Source of the DNA: Taishania sp045629585
Lineage (GTDB): Bacteria; Bacteroidota; Bacteroidia; Flavobacteriales_D; Crocinitomicaceae
Direction of reading: 5' to 3'
Assembly (NCBI GenBank): GCA_045629585.1
Contig: JAZQRM010000077.1
Span: 1 to 64,000 of the forward strand
Length of the DNA: 64,000 nt
This document shows, in pieces, positions 1 to 7,430 of the stretch (the stretch's first letter is position 1; each line of letters starts with the position of its first letter). The translations under genes were made by a program, and so were the position numbers. Under the pieces are notes generated by a model, which was not told the DNA's origin, did no database searches, and worked only from the letters and a program-made list of their open reading frames with translations.

Positions 1-13
1 TATTTAAAGTTTT

Positions 14-122
<109 letters not shown>

Positions 123-129
123 CTTTTTC

Positions 130-161
130 AAAAGCTCATACATTAGTATGGGCTTTTTTTG
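130..161 (+). terminator. Terminator of the rRNA operon
   Basis: The inverted repeat AAAGCTCATAC / GTATGGGCTTT has one G-U pair and is followed by a run of seven T, eight bases after the 5S gene. An identical 31-base copy lies at 734-764, see the repeat entry. Confidence 0.85.
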
Positions 162-289
162 TTTTATGACATTTTAAACTACCCTCAAAAGGTGCCCTTT
201 TGTACCTCTCATAACGGCGTGCAACGCCTATGGTCGTCTTCGATTGCTGTCGCAATCTCTGGTGGGAGAGTAAGTTGACGCCACTTTTT

Positions 290-328
290 AAATCCCGACA
301 TGCATCGCATCGTCGGGATTTTTTGTTT
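290..328 (+). terminator. Terminator-like hairpin after a 5S-tail copy
   Basis: AATCCCGAC (291-299) pairs with GTCGGGATT (312-320). Inside, ATGC pairs with GCAT, and a run of six T follows. It lies directly after the partial 5S 3' end at 261-289, just as the real terminator follows the real 5S gene, but with a different stem sequence. Confidence 0.7.
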
Positions 329-733
329 TGTACATATCCTTCCCATTACGGCGTGCAACGCCTATGCTCTGTCTTCAATCTTAAATCGTCAATGCTCAAT
401 CGTAAATTTCTATTCCCTCTAAAAGGGCTGCCCTTTATCGCTTCGGTTACGACGCGAGATCGCCTACCTTAGCTCTTCAGCCAACTATCGTTGGCTTCTT
501 CTCGAAACTTTCGCACTAACGTTTGTCTTTTCTCATCTTCGATTGCTGTCGCTTTTCCTTCAGGTTACGGCGTACATCGCCTACCTTCTTCAGATAGTTA
601 TCGGAATCGACTACTTCGTAGCCTCTGGTGGGAGAGTATCCCGATATCCTTGCGTCATCGGGACTATCAGTCGAATGACAACGTACAACGTTTATTCTCC
701 TTCTTCAAAAGCTGCCGCTTTCTCTGACTTTTT

Positions 734-766
734 AAAAGCTCATACATTAGTATGGGCTTTTTTTTT
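734..766 (+). terminator. Second exact copy of the rRNA terminator
   Basis: This repeats 130-160 base for base (AAAAGCTCATACATTAGTAT and onward) and ends in nine T. The preceding ACTTTTT also matches the 5S junction. No transcript that would need it is visible, so it is probably a duplication remnant. Confidence 0.75.
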
Positions 767-858
767 GCACTGTAAGGACGTACAACGACCTATGGTCGTC
801 TTCTCGATTGCTATCACCGCTGGACCGCGATTTTATCGCGTTCCAATTTGAACTTTTG

Positions 859-882
859 GGGCGTATTACAATACGCCCTTTT
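859..882 (+). terminator. Terminator-like hairpin
   Basis: GGGCGTAT (859-866) and ATACGCCC (871-878) form a perfect 8-bp stem with loop TACA, followed by four T. It marks the right end of the mosaic repeat zone. No gene reads into it. Confidence 0.5.
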
Positions 883-1290
883 ACTTATGAAAACATAATT
901 AGTCCTTACTGCATGTAGTGAACGGTCGCGACCGTTCAATTAACAGGATAAAGTAAACATTTATCATCTGCAGCTGCGGTGGTGTTCAAATACAGCTTTT
1001 AAAACCTTTTCAACCTAAACCCTTATTCTTATTGGTTTGTAGTGATTTCCAGCTGATATTCCATACTTGGTAAATGAAGCGTAGTTACCCCGTAGATAAA
1101 GCATAGATAAAGCGTAGTTAGTGTATGAAATAGGATTTATCATTCCTATTCTTTCGCTCAGAATATTGATGCAGACTAAATTCATGCTATTTATACAATT
1201 GGAGGTGAAGGCAAATTATAGTTTAGAGTCATTCATAGTGAGATAATTACGCATATCTAAAATATTGCCGTTCAGCTATCCTTTTGGCTG
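883..1290. other. Gene-free stretch with a 20-bp perfect palindrome
   Basis: I see no open frame with family likeness and no RNA gene here. The notable item is a perfect 20-bp palindrome, TGAACGGTCGCGACCGTTCA, at 919-938, GC-rich in AT-rich surroundings. At about 1078-1120 short motifs repeat: GCGTAGTTA twice, and GTAGATAAAGC / ATAGATAAAGC. A weak CAGC/GCTG stem lies near 1273-1290. Confidence 0.6.
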
Positions 1291-1324
1291 TTTTGTGTAG
1301 CTTTCGAGCTAATTTGTACTTTTG
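1291..1324 (+). promoter_or_regulatory. Promoter of lemA
   Basis: TTTTG at 1291-1295 serves as the -33 element and TACTTTTG at 1317-1324 fits the Bacteroidota -7 consensus TAnnTTTG exactly. The spacing is 21 bases. The predicted 5' leader is about 50 bases. Confidence 0.65.
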
Positions 1325-1378
1325 AAGGTTAGTTTTCTTCAATTTTATTGTATTTTAGAGTAAACAAATAAATAGAAT

Positions 1379-1939
1379 ATGAATTTACTTATTGGATTAG
1401 GAATTGTAGCTGTACTTGTTATTTGGTACATCGTTACGAATAACAAATTGGTTGCGTTAAAAAATAATAGAGAGAATGCTTTCGCTGATATTGATGTACA
1501 ATTAAAGCAACGCCACGACTTGATTCCTCAATTGGTTTCAACTGTAAAAGGTTATATGGAACACGAAGCGGGTACATTGGAGAAGATTACTCAAGCGCGT
1601 AATGCAGCTATGCAAGCCACTGATATCAACTCGAAAATTGCCGCAGAACAACAGTTGTCTAGCGCCTTAGCTGGTTTGAGAGTTTCTGTTGAAGCCTATC
1701 CAGATCTAAAAGCAAGTCATAATTTCATGCACCTTCAAACGGAAATTGCAGACATTGAAAACAAGTTGGCTTCTGTACGTCGTTTCTTTAACTCTGCAAC
1801 CAAAGAGTTAAACACAGCCATTGAATCTATCCCAACAAACATAGTTGCAAGCATCAAAAAGATGACTATTCAACCATTCTTTGATTTAGGAGCAGATCAG
1901 CGTTCACAATTAAATGTAGCACCAGAGATTAAATTTTAA
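1379..1939 (+). CDS. lemA: LemA family membrane protein
   Basis: A small inner-membrane protein of the LemA family, whose exact job is unknown. The 186 residues start with one membrane segment (about residues 3-20) with a short outside tail. A long helical domain follows, beginning with the family motif NNRENAFADIDVQLKQRHDL and including LVSTVKGYM. Length is normal. Its stop TAA shares its last base with the ATG of the M48 protease, so the two are translated together. LemA next to an M48 protease is a common pairing in bacteria and suggests a joint role in envelope quality control. The start follows a good -7 promoter at 1317. Confidence 0.9.
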   Translation: MNLLIGLGIVAVLVIWYIVTNNKLVALKNNRENAFADIDVQLKQRHDLIPQLVSTVKGYMEHEAGTLEKITQARNAAMQATDINSKIAAEQQLSSALAGLRVSVEAYPDLKASHNFMHLQTEIADIENKLASVRRFFNSATKELNTAIESIPTNIVASIKKMTIQPFFDLGADQRSQLNVAPEIKF

Positions 1940-2877
1940 TGACTTACGTCGGTTTACATACTCAAATTAAGCGCAATAATATGAAGTCTGTTGCGCTTTT
2001 AATATCATTCCCTTTATTGCTATTGGCAGGAGCTTATATTGTCTTAGCCTATCTAACGCAATGGGATTTTAATGCTGCGCTAGAACCTTTCTTAGCAACA
2101 GTGCCTTATGTTATCCTTGTGGTAGGAATTTGGTTCACGATTTCTTTCTTCTTTCACAACAAGATGATTCAAGGGGCAACTCATGCACGTCCGTTAGAAC
2201 GCAAAGATAATATGCGTGTTTATAATCTGACCGAGAATTTGTGCATGTCTGTTGGTATGAAAATGCCAAAGCTTTTTATTATCGAAAGTGGCGCCTTAAA
2301 TGCATATGCTTCTGGAATTAATGATAAAAGTTTTGCAGTTACGCTAACACGTGGACTTATCGATACATTGTCAGATGACGAATTAGAAGGAGTAATTGCA
2401 CATGAATTGATGCACATTCGCAATAAAGATGTCCGTTTACTTATCGTTACCATCGTTTTCGTTGGCATTTTTGGTGTTCTAGTGGACATCCTTTTCCGCA
2501 ATCTTTTATATGGTAATATGGGGCGTAAGAAGAACGAAAAAGATCAAGGTGGCGCCTTAATCATTGTTCTGTTGATTGTCGCGGTAGTTCTTTACTTCGT
2601 ATCCATGATTTTTAAGTTTGCTTTGTCAAGAAGCCGTGAATATATGGCTGATGCAGGTGCGGTGCAAATGACCCGTAACGCTCCAGCGATGGCTAATGCT
2701 TTAAGAAAAGTAAGCGGTAGATCTAACTTAAAAGCATCTAATGATGAAGTAAAAGAATTGTTTTTTGACAACGCTCCTGTGAAAGAAAAGGAAGTTGGGT
2801 TTTTCGGGGCAATGGGTAACTTATTTAGTACGCACCCACCAATCGAAAAACGCATACAATTCTTGGAAAGAATGTAA
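1939..2877 (+). CDS. HtpX-like M48 zinc metalloprotease, membrane-bound
   Basis: A membrane protease of peptidase family M48, expected to cut damaged or unassembled membrane proteins with its active site on the cytoplasmic side. The zinc site is HELMH at residues 155-159, with the third ligand expected at Glu234 in SREYMADAG. Membrane segments are visible near residues 17-39, 53-73, 170-190 and 200-225. The 312 residues are normal for the LemA-linked subgroup. The start was chosen at 1939 because the opening TYVGLHTQIKRNN is conserved in this subgroup. It overlaps lemA by one base and runs tail to tail with the FtsX-type permease, whose stop lies two bases beyond. Confidence 0.9.
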   Translation: MTYVGLHTQIKRNNMKSVALLISFPLLLLAGAYIVLAYLTQWDFNAALEPFLATVPYVILVVGIWFTISFFFHNKMIQGATHARPLERKDNMRVYNLTENLCMSVGMKMPKLFIIESGALNAYASGINDKSFAVTLTRGLIDTLSDDELEGVIAHELMHIRNKDVRLLIVTIVFVGIFGVLVDILFRNLLYGNMGRKKNEKDQGGALIIVLLIVAVVLYFVSMIFKFALSRSREYMADAGAVQMTRNAPAMANALRKVSGRSNLKASNDEVKELFFDNAPVKEKEVGFFGAMGNLFSTHPPIEKRIQFLERM

Positions 2878-2878
2878 T

Positions 2879-4576
2879 CTAATTGAATTTTATAGATTTG
2901 GATGGCATTATTCGAGTGATTACAATACTAGGAATGATTAATGCTGAGATACAGATTAAAAATGTAACGACGTTTAATGCTATCCAACTCAAAGCGCTAA
3001 CTTCAATAGGCACTGTATTTAGATAATATACTTCAGGGTTTAATGGGATAATATGAAAGTGTTGTTGAACTAAACATAGGGATAATCCAATTATATTTCC
3101 GATAATCATTCCTCTAAAAATTAAAAATCCAGCTTGATAAAGGAATACTTTTCGAATCATCCAATTAGAGGCCCCTATTGCTTTTAATATTCCGATGAAA
3201 TTGGTTCTGATGATAATTAAAACCAGTAAAGCTGATCCCATGTTTATTATTCCTATTAATAACATCAACGTAATTATGATCATCACATTAATATCCAGGA
3301 AACTCAACCAAGTAAATATATCATTTTCTTGACTCTTAATCGATTCCACCTTTATTTGTTGGTCATCTAGCTCTGGATTAAACTCTACAATTGATCGTAG
3401 CTCTTCATTTACAAGATCTAAATCATCCCAATTGTGAATATTGATTTCATAGGCTCCAACAAAATCCTTAGCAGTACCTTTTCCTTGTACAATTTCAAAA
3501 GTAGCTGTTTTTTCATCGCCTACTTTTACTGTAAACTGGTTTGGATTGTCAGCCGTATATTGTTTTGCTATTAAGTTATCTTTTTTTGCAATTATAGTCG
3601 GAGATTGAGCGTTACCTTTAATTTTTATTCTTATTTCAGCGGAGTCTATTAAATTCGTTGCTTTTTTGTAATATGCATCTTTAACGATTACTCTTATTGT
3701 TGTATCTTTATTAGGGTTAAAGCTTTTGGCTGCATAATTTTCATCCCCTTTGCCCCAATCAAATGTATAGGTACCACTTCCGCCTTGTGGATAAACACGT
3801 ATGATGAATTCTTGCTCAAATCCAGGGATGTTTAGGGTCGTGTCTTCAATTATTGTTTCCGTTGTAAGTCCCCAATCAGAATAGGTTTGTACGAGTTCAA
3901 TGTTTCCGATGATGAATTTTGTATCATGCTCTTCCAGTCCTGTTTCGTAAATTCCAGCAATTTTTAGTTTTTTTAATAGAGGTTTGGATTTTACAAAGAA
4001 GCTACGGATCGTATCACCAACGTTAAATTGTAGGTCATTAGCTATTTTTTTCGAAATAAGGATTTGAGGTATTGCGTTGTCTTTTTCAAAATTAGGTATT
4101 GTGCCTTCGATAATTGATTCCTTAAAAAACGACCAATCATAATTTGAGGTAACACCTTTTAGTAATACACCATAAACATTTTGTTCTGTAATTAAGGAAT
4201 CTTTGTTTTTACTGTCTTTGATAATTCTTTCATTTCTATCTGATTGCAATAGGAGTGGTTTGTAAGCGACGGGATGTATTCCTTTAATTTTTGGATTGGC
4301 TTGTATTTCCTTTAAAAAGGCTTGGTTTTTGTTTATAGGTTTAGCTTCAATTACATTTTCTTCTGTTGCTGACATAAGCATGAAGTGAGCGCCAAAACCA
4401 GTGATTTTATTTCTAACTTGATTTTGAAAACCAGTAACTACAGAAAATGTGATTAAATTTACGACGATTGCAAGGGCAATTGATATAATTGATAATCGGA
4501 CGATGGCTTTAGAAACCTTTTTTCCTTTTATCTCGTTTTTGAATAAACGTTTTGAAATAAAATATTCAACAGACAC
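2879..4576 (-). CDS. FtsX/LolC-type ABC transporter permease with an inserted Ig-like domain
   Basis: The permease part of a MacB/LolCE-type ABC system, probably moving lipids or lipoproteins, or doing mechanical work, across the inner membrane. There is a membrane helix at about residues 25-50, a periplasmic MacB-like core to about 235, and three C-terminal helices near 425-455, 480-505 and 530-555. At 565 residues it is about 150 longer than usual. The excess lies at about 240-370: a segment beginning VYPQGGSGTYTFDWGKG that resembles a PKD/SprB-like beta-sandwich, after which the normal fold resumes at FVGAYEINIHNW. No ATPase gene is adjacent. The gene points away from the NamZ gene, with only 37 bases between the starts. 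Confidence 0.8.
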   Translation of the reverse strand: MSVEYFISKRLFKNEIKGKKVSKAIVRLSIISIALAIVVNLITFSVVTGFQNQVRNKITGFGAHFMLMSATEENVIEAKPINKNQAFLKEIQANPKIKGIHPVAYKPLLLQSDRNERIIKDSKNKDSLITEQNVYGVLLKGVTSNYDWSFFKESIIEGTIPNFEKDNAIPQILISKKIANDLQFNVGDTIRSFFVKSKPLLKKLKIAGIYETGLEEHDTKFIIGNIELVQTYSDWGLTTETIIEDTTLNIPGFEQEFIIRVYPQGGSGTYTFDWGKGDENYAAKSFNPNKDTTIRVIVKDAYYKKATNLIDSAEIRIKIKGNAQSPTIIAKKDNLIAKQYTADNPNQFTVKVGDEKTATFEIVQGKGTAKDFVGAYEINIHNWDDLDLVNEELRSIVEFNPELDDQQIKVESIKSQENDIFTWLSFLDINVMIIITLMLLIGIINMGSALLVLIIIRTNFIGILKAIGASNWMIRKVFLYQAGFLIFRGMIIGNIIGLSLCLVQQHFHIIPLNPEVYYLNTVPIEVSALSWIALNVVTFLICISALIIPSIVITRIMPSKSIKFN

Positions 4577-4613
4577 GATGCATACATTTTGGATACTAAA
4601 TTACGCAAAGCAA

Positions 4614-5831
4614 ATGGGCTTAAAAAGTAAAATGTTCGTTTTATTAGCTGTATTATTTTCGATACAATTTTCTTTTGCACAAGAGGAAGTTATGGGGCGT
4701 AGTGGTGAAATTAAGCCTTCGGTAGAAATTCAACCAGCTGCGAGTAATTGGTATGGATATATTCCTATGCTAGAAAATAAACGAGTGGCTGTTGTCGGAA
4801 ATCAGACTTCTATTGTGCAATTGGAGTATGAAGCACCAATGCATTTGGTGGATTTTTTGTTGCAGAAAAGGATTAATGTTGTTAAGGTTTTTTCGCCGGA
4901 ACATGGGTTTAGAGGCGTTGCAGATGCGGGAGCTAAAGTTAATTCTACGATCGATGAAGTAACCAAGTTACCAATTGTTTCCTTATATGGAGATAATAAA
5001 AAACCAAAAGTTGATCAGTTGAAAGATATTGATGTTATCGTATTTGATTTACAAGATGTTGGTGTTCGTTTTTACACTTATATTTCTACTTTGACCTATG
5101 TGATGGAAGCGGCAGCTGAAAATAAGATTCCGGTAATTATCTTGGATCGTCCAAATCCTAATATTGGTTTTGTATCTGGTCCAACGTTAAAAAAAGGGTT
5201 TGAATCTTTTGTCGGTTTGCATCCTGTTCCTATTCTTTATGGAATGACGATAGGTGAATATGGTAAAATGGTTAATGGTGAACGTTGGTTAAAGGATTCT
5301 GTACAATGTGAGTTGACTGTAGTACCGGTTCGTTTTTATAATCGACATAATACCTATAATTTGCCAGTTGCACCATCTCCGAATTTAAAGACGGGAAAAG
5401 CCATTTTGAATTATGCGAGTTTGTGTTTGTTTGAAGGTACAACAGTGAGCGTGGGACGTGGAACTGTGACGCCTTTTGAAGTGTATGGACATCCGAATTT
5501 TAAAGCTGCTAAAAATAGTTTTACACCTATTTCTATGACTGGTGCTACCAAGCCTTTGCACATGAATGTAAAATGTAATGCGGGGGAATTATCTTCCTAT
5601 GTTAGTATGGAAGATGGTTTTACCTTAGATTATTTACTTTACGCGAAGGAACAGTTAGGAGATGATTTGAAATGGATCAACTCTGTTCGTTTCTTTAATT
5701 TACTTGCGGGTTCAGATGAATTATATAATCAGTTAAAAGAAGGGAAAACCAAGGCAGAAATATATCAATCTTGGGAAGAGGACTTAAATGCGTTTAAAAA
5801 AAAGCGTGCGAAATATTTGATTTACCACTAG
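4614..5831 (+). CDS. namZ: NamZ/YbbC-like exo-beta-N-acetylmuramidase (DUF1343)
   Basis: An exported enzyme of the DUF1343 family. The characterised member NamZ releases terminal MurNAc from peptidoglycan fragments, so a role in wall turnover is inferred. Family motifs are VFSPEHGFRG (about residues 92-101), VFDLQDVGVRFYTYIS and LDRPNPNIG. The frame is open back to 4449, but that part is the antisense of the permease gene. The ATG at 4614 gives a clean signal peptide (KMFVLLAVLFSIQFSFAQ) and the usual length of about 400 residues. It may recycle wall material into the cell, but no MurNAc uptake gene lies nearby. Confidence 0.85.
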   Translation: MGLKSKMFVLLAVLFSIQFSFAQEEVMGRSGEIKPSVEIQPAASNWYGYIPMLENKRVAVVGNQTSIVQLEYEAPMHLVDFLLQKRINVVKVFSPEHGFRGVADAGAKVNSTIDEVTKLPIVSLYGDNKKPKVDQLKDIDVIVFDLQDVGVRFYTYISTLTYVMEAAAENKIPVIILDRPNPNIGFVSGPTLKKGFESFVGLHPVPILYGMTIGEYGKMVNGERWLKDSVQCELTVVPVRFYNRHNTYNLPVAPSPNLKTGKAILNYASLCLFEGTTVSVGRGTVTPFEVYGHPNFKAAKNSFTPISMTGATKPLHMNVKCNAGELSSYVSMEDGFTLDYLLYAKEQLGDDLKWINSVRFFNLLAGSDELYNQLKEGKTKAEIYQSWEEDLNAFKKKRAKYLIYH

Positions 5832-5840
5832 GAGGAAATG

Positions 5841-5887
5841 ATATAGAATAAAAAAAGGAGCTTTTAGCCCCTTTTTTTATTCTATAT
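5841..5887. terminator. Bidirectional terminator between namZ and purE
   Basis: A 21-bp inverted repeat with one mismatch and a five-base loop. It carries an A7 tract on the left arm and a T7 tract on the right arm, so it can stop both converging transcripts. It covers the last three codons and stop of purE. Confidence 0.85.
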
Positions 5888-6386
5888 CTAATTCCCTTTT
5901 GCTGTCTTTGAGATCTCCAGCTGATTTTAAAACCGCTTCTTTTAAGTCGTTCATATAGTCCTCAACTTTAGATAGGATTTGGTCATTACTAGCGCCTAAA
6001 ATTCGGGCAGCAAGTATACCTGCATTTCGTGCTGCATTTAATGCAACAGTAGCAACAGGAATTCCGTTTGGCATTTGTAAAATCGAAAGAATACTATCCC
6101 ATCCATCAATAGAGTTAGATGATTTTATAGGAACACCAATTACAGGCAAAGCAGTTAAAGAAGCAGTCATTCCCGGTAAGTGTGCTGCACCACCGGCACC
6201 AGCGATAATTACGTTTATTCCTCTTTTGTGAGCTTCTTTAGCGTATTCAAACATTAATTCTGGGGTGCGGTGTGCTGAAACAATGTTGATTTCGTATGCT
6301 ATTCCAAATACGTCTAAAATATCTGCTGCTTCACGCATGATTGGTAAGTCTGAAGAACTTCCCATAATGATTCCTACTTTTGCCAT
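5877..6386 (-). CDS. purE: N5-carboxyaminoimidazole ribonucleotide mutase
   Basis: The cytoplasmic purine-synthesis enzyme that turns N5-CAIR into CAIR. The class I signature GSSSDLP is at residues 9-15, followed by SAHRTPE (38-44) and GAGGAAHLPGM with the expected active-site His, then GVP and QMP.G. Length 169 is normal. It overlaps the end of kynA by 13 bases, so it is probably translated by coupling from that message, an unusual partner for a purine gene. purK is not in the window. The final codons lie inside a bidirectional terminator. Confidence 0.95.
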   Translation of the reverse strand: MAKVGIIMGSSSDLPIMREAADILDVFGIAYEINIVSAHRTPELMFEYAKEAHKRGINVIIAGAGGAAHLPGMTASLTALPVIGVPIKSSNSIDGWDSILSILQMPNGIPVATVALNAARNAGILAARILGASNDQILSKVEDYMNDLKEAVLKSAGDLKDSKRELDIE

Positions 6387-7369
6387 CCTTTGAATTTTTT
6401 TTTAGTTGTTATTGTATTAATATCGGTAATTATTTCGTGTTTTTCAAGATTTGTTTCTCCCCAATTCGCTATTTCCTCGTCGGTCCATAATTCTGGAAAG
6501 AAAATTCTCTTTTGATATTTTGGAAGCATGTATTTCTTCCAATCCGATCCTCCTGTCGCTTCGCCAGAGCCTTTACCGCTTTCAATATAATGACGAGCTG
6601 TGTTGAAGTGATGCATCACCCATAAAACGTTAACCGTATGATCGTAATGACGCATAGCGTTAATTAAATCTAAATTGTTTTTATCCTCTTTTGGTAAGGC
6701 AAGATATTTAGCTAAAATGTTCGTTGTGTTATACGTTTTCATTGTTTCAATGAACTCTTCCTTGTATTTCACTTGGAAGTTATCTAACAATTTAGAAGTC
6801 TCTTTTGTTTCTGGATTATAGCCAGCGGCTCTCCAGTATAAATGATCAAAAGCAAATTCATAAGTTGTATTTCTATCTATGGTTGCTCTGTATCTAAAGT
6901 CAATTAAATTTAATAAATCCGTAGAAGCAAATTCAATTTTGCGATATTGTGCACTTTGAAATCCACTTGCAGGGGTTAATGTATCTCTGAATTTCATGTA
7001 CTGTTCTACTTCCATTCCTTCTCGCATGATACTGAAAGAATTGGACAGTAAATCAAAATATCGACTGATACGGTTAAGGTGCATGGTAAATTTTTCCGCT
7101 TGAATCTCATTAGCGAATGATATTTGGTCGATTTCCCATAAAATCATTTTGAATATTAATTCATTGATCTGATGGTACATGATAAAGATCATCTCATCGG
7201 GTAAATCCGTACGTTGAATTTGCAAACCCAATAGCGCTTCTGTTTGAATATAATCCCAATAGGTAATGGGTTTTTGGTGCAATAATCCGGATAAGTAAAT
7301 GTCTGGATTTTGTCCTAAAGCGGTATATTTTTCGTCTATTGCTTTTAATAGTTCTTCTCTTGATAACAT
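6374..7369 (-). CDS. kynA: Tryptophan 2,3-dioxygenase family protein
   Basis: A haem enzyme that opens the indole ring of tryptophan to N-formylkynurenine, the first step of the kynurenine route. Visible family motifs are YWDYIQTEALLGLQ, FIMYHQINELIFKM (substrate-pocket His in HQ..EL) and, near the C-terminus, HFNTARHYI and ATGGSDWKKYM. The start was set at MLSREELL (7369), because the longer frame runs into the hpd terminator. At 331 residues it is somewhat longer than the classic bacterial enzyme. Its place after hmgA-hpd puts it in an aromatic amino-acid degradation locus. Later kynurenine genes are absent here. Confidence 0.85.
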   Translation of the reverse strand: MLSREELLKAIDEKYTALGQNPDIYLSGLLHQKPITYWDYIQTEALLGLQIQRTDLPDEMIFIMYHQINELIFKMILWEIDQISFANEIQAEKFTMHLNRISRYFDLLSNSFSIMREGMEVEQYMKFRDTLTPASGFQSAQYRKIEFASTDLLNLIDFRYRATIDRNTTYEFAFDHLYWRAAGYNPETKETSKLLDNFQVKYKEEFIETMKTYNTTNILAKYLALPKEDKNNLDLINAMRHYDHTVNVLWVMHHFNTARHYIESGKGSGEATGGSDWKKYMLPKYQKRIFFPELWTDEEIANWGETNLEKHEIITDINTITTKKKFKGWQK

Positions 7370-7394
7370 GAAAATGCTTTTTATTCTAAGTAAA

Positions 7395-7421
7395 CTAAAA
7401 AAGCCCTTCAATAGAAGGGCT
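7395..7421 (-). terminator. Terminator after hpd
   Basis: A perfect 8-bp stem, AGCCCTTC (7402-7409) with GAAGGGCT (7414-7421), and a four-base loop. On the minus strand it is followed by a T run. It separates hmgA-hpd from kynA-purE, either fully or as an attenuator. Confidence 0.8.
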
Positions 7422-7430
7422 GAAGAAATA

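Larger units (their letters stand above)
164..856. repeat. Mosaic array of degraded 5S tails, terminators and a palindromic mini-repeat
   Basis: There is no credible gene here; open frames are short and have no family likeness. The stretch is built from reiterated, diverged pieces. (a) The 5S 3' part GGTGGGAGAGTAAG recurs at 261-289, continuing through the 5S end with one base changed, and in shorter form at 627-638. (b) The rRNA terminator of 130-160 recurs exactly at 734-764, and a different terminator lies at 290-328. (c) A palindromic unit with core GGCGTGCAACGCC sits at 216-228 and 350-362, with diverged copies near 446-468, 569-581, 681-697 and 775-797. (d) The phrase TCTTCGATTGCTGTCGC follows the palindrome at 237-253 and recurs at 536-552, with a changed copy near 800-815. 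(e) A hairpin AAAGG-CCTTT recurs at 186-202, 422-436 and in broken form at 706-720. This suggests repeated duplication and decay of the end of an rRNA operon. Confidence 0.7.

Noticed and set aside
200..800. Possible CRISPR array
   Set aside because: The repeats differ in length and spacing, the copies are strongly diverged and no cas gene is present.
230..851. Three overlapping open frames of 78-102 codons
   Set aside because: They lie in the 5S-derived repeat zone, have no family likeness, signal or promoter, and cross palindromes and terminators.
4449..4613. Extended N-terminus of the NamZ-like protein
   Set aside because: It would overlap the start of the opposite permease gene and push the signal peptide inside the protein.
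7370..7411. Earlier start of kynA
   Set aside because: It runs into the hpd terminator at 7402-7421 and adds unconserved residues.
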